Assembly (NCBI GenBank): GCA_030620375.1
Contig: JAUXEW010000161.1
Span: 1-6,560 of the forward strand
Direction: 5' to 3'
DNA from: Desulfobacteraceae bacterium
Lineage (GTDB): Bacteria; Desulfobacterota; Desulfobacteria; Desulfobacterales; UBA5616
DNA length: 6,560 bases
Every line of letters begins with the position of its first letter. The first letter of the stretch is position 1. Under the pieces are notes generated by a model, which saw only the letters and a list, made by a program, of their open reading frames with translations, searched no databases and was not told where the DNA came from. Below, piece by piece: positions 6,033 through 6,560 of this stretch. A program made the position numbers and the translations under genes.

Positions 6033-6560
6033 TTAACCTACCCACACATTTCGCTGTCTTAAATTATGATCTTTTATTTTGCTTTGGACACTCGGACCGT
6101 GATCAAGCAAAAACGTGCTGTTCGACTCACTTAACTTCTGATTTTTTAGTTCGACGATTATCAACCGACACATCTGTTCGATAAGTGCCGCTTTTTCATC
6201 ATGGTTGTCCATACCAACCAGGGTCGCAATTTTAGAATGAAACCACTTTCCCAAATTCGGCAGCTCTAAAAGCGCACGATGCATCCATTTATAAAAAGGC
6301 GTGTATCTTCTATTGAGCAGGAATATCATGGAGATTACATCCGCGCAAAACTTAGTTTCTGCGTATTGAACCGCAAAAAATTCTTTTCTTTTTACGCATC
6401 GGGCATAATTGTATTGTCCGGACTGGGCGAGTGTCATACAACGGGAGGCAATTTTTTTAAGTCGGATGTCCTCCGGATAAAATGCCGTGAGTTTTTCCCG
6501 CCACAGGCTGAATTCTCCCAAAGGATCGTAAAAGATTTTACCGTTTGTACAGGCAGCCAG
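6033..6560 (-). CDS. DUF4037 protein, C-terminal part (5' end outside window)
   Basis: The frame stays open to the window edge, giving 175 residues of a longer protein. The TTG at 6521 is internal, because the family-like sequence NGKIFYDPLGEFSLWREKL reads straight through it. Recognisable blocks are FYPEDIRLKKIASRCM, AQSGQYNYARCVKRKEFFAVQYAE, and FLLNRRYTPFYKWMHRALLELPNLG. From memory these match the helical C-terminal half of DUF4037. The family's N-terminal part, which I recall as a nucleotidyltransferase-like (GSRARG-type) domain, would be upstream and cannot be checked here. It is the first visible gene of the minus-strand operon, and its stop precedes the SDR start by 12 bases. A role in transferring a nucleotide to a small molecule is only a hypothesis. 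Confidence 0.8.
   Translation of the reverse strand: MAACTNGKIFYDPLGEFSLWREKLTAFYPEDIRLKKIASRCMTLAQSGQYNYARCVKRKEFFAVQYAETKFCADVISMIFLLNRRYTPFYKWMHRALLELPNLGKWFHSKIATLVGMDNHDEKAALIEQMCRLIIVELKNQKLSESNSTFLLDHGPSVQSKIKDHNLRQRNVWVG

Noticed and set aside
6033..6521. A complete 162-residue gene starting at the TTG at 6521
   Set aside because: Family-like sequence (NGKIFYDPLGEF) continues upstream in frame to the window edge, so the gene is a truncated part of a longer DUF4037 protein.

Overview
The window looks like an accessory region of a strictly anaerobic bacterium with mid-range GC, most plausibly a sulfate-reducing or syntrophic deltaproteobacterium (Desulfobacterota). Three things point that way: an oxygen-sensitive 2-hydroxyacyl-CoA dehydratase / benzoyl-CoA reductase-type radical enzyme with its ATP-dependent activator, a MerR-TetR double-HTH regulator, and paired palindromic repeats (CCCCGCAGCAAGCTACGGGG) of a kind I associate from memory with deltaproteobacterial genomes. 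The lineage is inferred from gene families and is not proven.

Layout. Bases 1-191 hold two identical 20-base imperfect palindromes exactly 66 bases apart and no convincing gene. The plus strand then carries module A: an activator ATPase of the BadF/BadG/BcrA/HgdC family (192-977, TTG start), a MerR-TetR fusion regulator (1131-1988), and two different subunits of a 2-hydroxyacyl-CoA dehydratase-type enzyme (2109-3386 and 3407-4528). The minus strand carries module B, a tight operon read from the right edge leftwards: the C-terminal part of a DUF4037 protein (6560-6033, cut by the window edge), an extended short-chain dehydrogenase/reductase (6020-5103), and a DUF4125 protein (5093-4491). The two modules converge, and the last dehydratase gene and the DUF4125 gene overlap tail to tail by 38 bases.

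How the genes work together. In module A the activator would form a homodimer with one bridging [4Fe-4S] cluster. It would use ATP to push a low-potential electron into the two-subunit dehydratase, which also carries Fe-S clusters. The regulator between them probably senses the substrate or a related acyl-CoA and controls the module. The sequence does not reveal the substrate. The presence of a single activator ATPase favours a dehydratase-like two-component system over four-subunit class I benzoyl-CoA reductase. In module B a nucleotidyltransferase-like protein, an NAD(P)-dependent sugar- or nucleotide-type reductase/epimerase and a protein of unknown function are packed with 9-12 base gaps. 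This suggests one uncharacterised pathway. Sampled lines of module B are more AT-rich than module A, so the two modules may have different histories.
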